Source of the DNA: Metabacillus bambusae
GTDB lineage: Bacteria; Bacillota; Bacilli; Bacillales; Bacillaceae
Direction: 5' to 3'
Length of the DNA stretch: 64,000 nt
Assembly: GCF_017497975.1 (NCBI RefSeq)
Contig: NZ_JAGDEL010000003.1
Coordinates: 310,001 to 374,000, forward strand
The notes beneath the pieces were generated by a model. That model saw only the letters and a program-made list of their open reading frames with translations, was not told the DNA's origin and made no database searches. Position numbers and translations under genes: made by a program. This document shows positions 62,789 to 64,000 of this stretch, one piece after another (the stretch's first letter is position 1; every line of letters starts with the position of its first letter).

Positions 62789-63994
62789 TCATTTTGCAAA
62801 ATCTGTTAATATTGTAGTATCCTCTGTTTCATTCTTAAATGCTTCTTTTTTAATTTTTCCATCCATAAAGTGAGATTCGTTAAATTCCAATTCCTCAACC
62901 TCGATTTTCCTTCCAGTAATTTTAAGGAAGATCTTTGTCAAAGGGTGATAATTTATTATTTTTAAATCGTTCATAAGCTCCTTACAGGATTGGTAGCGCT
63001 CATCTGGGTTTTGTTTTGTACATTTTAATATGATTTTTTCTAGCCCTCTAGATAGGTTAGGATTAATTTTCCTTATCGGGACCATTTCATATGGCTGATT
63101 ATTTGGACTTAAAGCTGTTACTAAGTAATAAAGGGTAACCCCGAGACTATAGATATCCGTTCTCTCATCTGTCTGGGCATTACCGAGATATTGTTCTGGT
63201 GCAGCATAACCCCTTGTACCAAGCATAACTGTATCATTCACATTACCAGGTTTATATTCTCGCGCTATACCGAAATCCATGAGCGTAATACGCCCATCTG
63301 TTTTAATCGCGATATTTGCTGGTTTCACATCTCTAAAAATGATTGCGGGCTTTCTCGAATGCAAATAACTCAACACATTGCATAACTCATTTGCCCATTT
63401 TATAACAATTTTCTCAGACAGCGCTCCCCGTTCAGCTATAATACTATCTAGTGACCTGCCTTCAATATAATCCATGACAATATAAAATGCGTCATCCTTA
63501 GTAATTAGGTCAACAACCCTTGGTATTGAATGGTGATTAAATTGTTTCATAAGATTTACTTCCACAGTAGCCATATCCTTTAATAGGAAATGATTGTTGT
63601 GTAGCTTAATTTCCTTTATTGCCCAACTTGTACTTAATCGACTATCAGATGCTAGATAAACGGTACCCATACCACCTCGACCGAGAATCTTTACTATTTT
63701 ATATCTTTTATCGAGAATCTCGCCAATTCCAATTCTATCGGAATCTTTATCATTATCATGGTCTACTTTCCTTTTTTGTTCATTTTTCTCGTTTGTATCT
63801 TGCTTGGATTTATTTTCATAAATAATTTCTTTAACTCTTTTTCTGGCAAGCTCTTTAAGTGCGTAATTATTACATTCATCAAGAAATTTCAAATAGGCAT
63901 CTAGTGTGTCTTCTTCAAGCGTCTTCTGCCAAAACTCTTCATCAGATGCTGTTCTACAAGAATCATCTATTTGAGCCATAACTTTTGTAACCAC
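62789..63994 (-). CDS. Serine/threonine protein kinase (cytosolic; may be 5' truncated)
   Basis: 401 aa visible; the frame is open to base 63999, so the true start (ATG at 63979, GTG at 63994 or beyond the window) is uncertain. A charged N-terminal region of about 95 residues precedes the kinase domain: glycine loop LGRGGMGTVYLA, Lys in SWAIKEIKL, catalytic loop IIFRDVKPANIAI (FRD instead of HRD), DFG in TLMDFGIAREY and APEQY. No transmembrane helix or PASTA domain follows, unlike PrkC, so it is a soluble Hanks-type kinase. Its targets are unknown. Confidence 0.88.
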   Translation of the reverse strand: MVTKVMAQIDDSCRTASDEEFWQKTLEEDTLDAYLKFLDECNNYALKELARKRVKEIIYENKSKQDTNEKNEQKRKVDHDNDKDSDRIGIGEILDKRYKIVKILGRGGMGTVYLASDSRLSTSWAIKEIKLHNNHFLLKDMATVEVNLMKQFNHHSIPRVVDLITKDDAFYIVMDYIEGRSLDSIIAERGALSEKIVIKWANELCNVLSYLHSRKPAIIFRDVKPANIAIKTDGRITLMDFGIAREYKPGNVNDTVMLGTRGYAAPEQYLGNAQTDERTDIYSLGVTLYYLVTALSPNNQPYEMVPIRKINPNLSRGLEKIILKCTKQNPDERYQSCKELMNDLKIINYHPLTKIFLKITGRKIEVEELEFNESHFMDGKIKKEAFKNETEDTTILTDFAK

Positions 63995-64000
63995 ATTATT

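Noticed and set aside
1-64000. CRISPR arrays, rRNA and tRNA genes
   Set aside because: No regular spacer-repeat pattern and no recognisable rRNA or tRNA sequence was seen on either strand by eye.

Overview
The window reads as chromosomal DNA of an AT-rich, endospore-forming Bacillaceae (Bacillus sensu lato). The case rests on strong GGAGG-type ribosome binding sites, frequent TTG and GTG starts, two SpoIIP genes, a decayed spoVA locus with a DUF1657 gene, a CcpA (cre) box, a CsoR/CopZ/CopA system and two intergenic repeat families that I recall as common in this family. I found no rRNA, tRNA, CRISPR array, prophage or intact transposase.

Layout. 1-10 kb: the end of an AraC regulator, an RpiR regulator, an EamA exporter, a BCCT transporter, then a FAD amine oxidase / DapA-fold enzyme / aldehyde dehydrogenase operon that looks like a catabolic route for an imported amine or betaine. 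10-18 kb: a wrecked SUKH immunity gene, a nuclease-helicase fusion, an MFS transporter, and a divergent PhzF / MocR pair with repeated operators. 18-29 kb: a copper/metal island with csoR-copZ-copA (including a frameshifted copZ copy and a truncated accessory gene), a two-component system, a BNR-type lipoprotein, YdhK and a CcdA-like membrane protein. 29-36 kb: tandem spoIIP paralogues, two copies of one repeat element, and graveyard DNA (O-methyltransferase, spoVAD/spoVAE and metallophosphoesterase remnants) with DUF1657, TVP38 and EEP-family genes between. 36-45 kb: a 2-hydroxyacyl-CoA-dehydratase-like / activase pair that resembles double-cubane reductases, then a GMC oxidoreductase with a gluconate-dehydrogenase-subunit-3-like partner. 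45-49 kb: a repeat, a second O-methyltransferase remnant joined to the 5' part of a group II intron, and a TetR-MFS pair. 49-56 kb: a LacI-controlled ABC sugar importer with two VOC proteins, an SDR and a ThuA protein. 56-64 kb: a rhodanese, a second csoR-copZ-copA operon with the full-length accessory gene, a second copy of a structured repeat, and a soluble Ser/Thr kinase reaching the window edge.

How the parts fit. The two copper operons share gene order, with CsoR-box-like dyads upstream of csoR or copA and a hairpin between copZ and copA; one is intact and the other shows decay. The BCCT/oxidase/DapA/ALDH block and the LacI-ABC-VOC block look like substrate-specific catabolic loci of unknown substrate. 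The strongest candidates for undescribed biology are the activase/dehydratase pair, the GMC pair with a cysteine cluster, the VOC-SDR-ThuA sugar locus, and the structured repeat whose two copies show compensating stem changes. At least eight pseudogenes in 64 kb point to an accessory region with heavy turnover.
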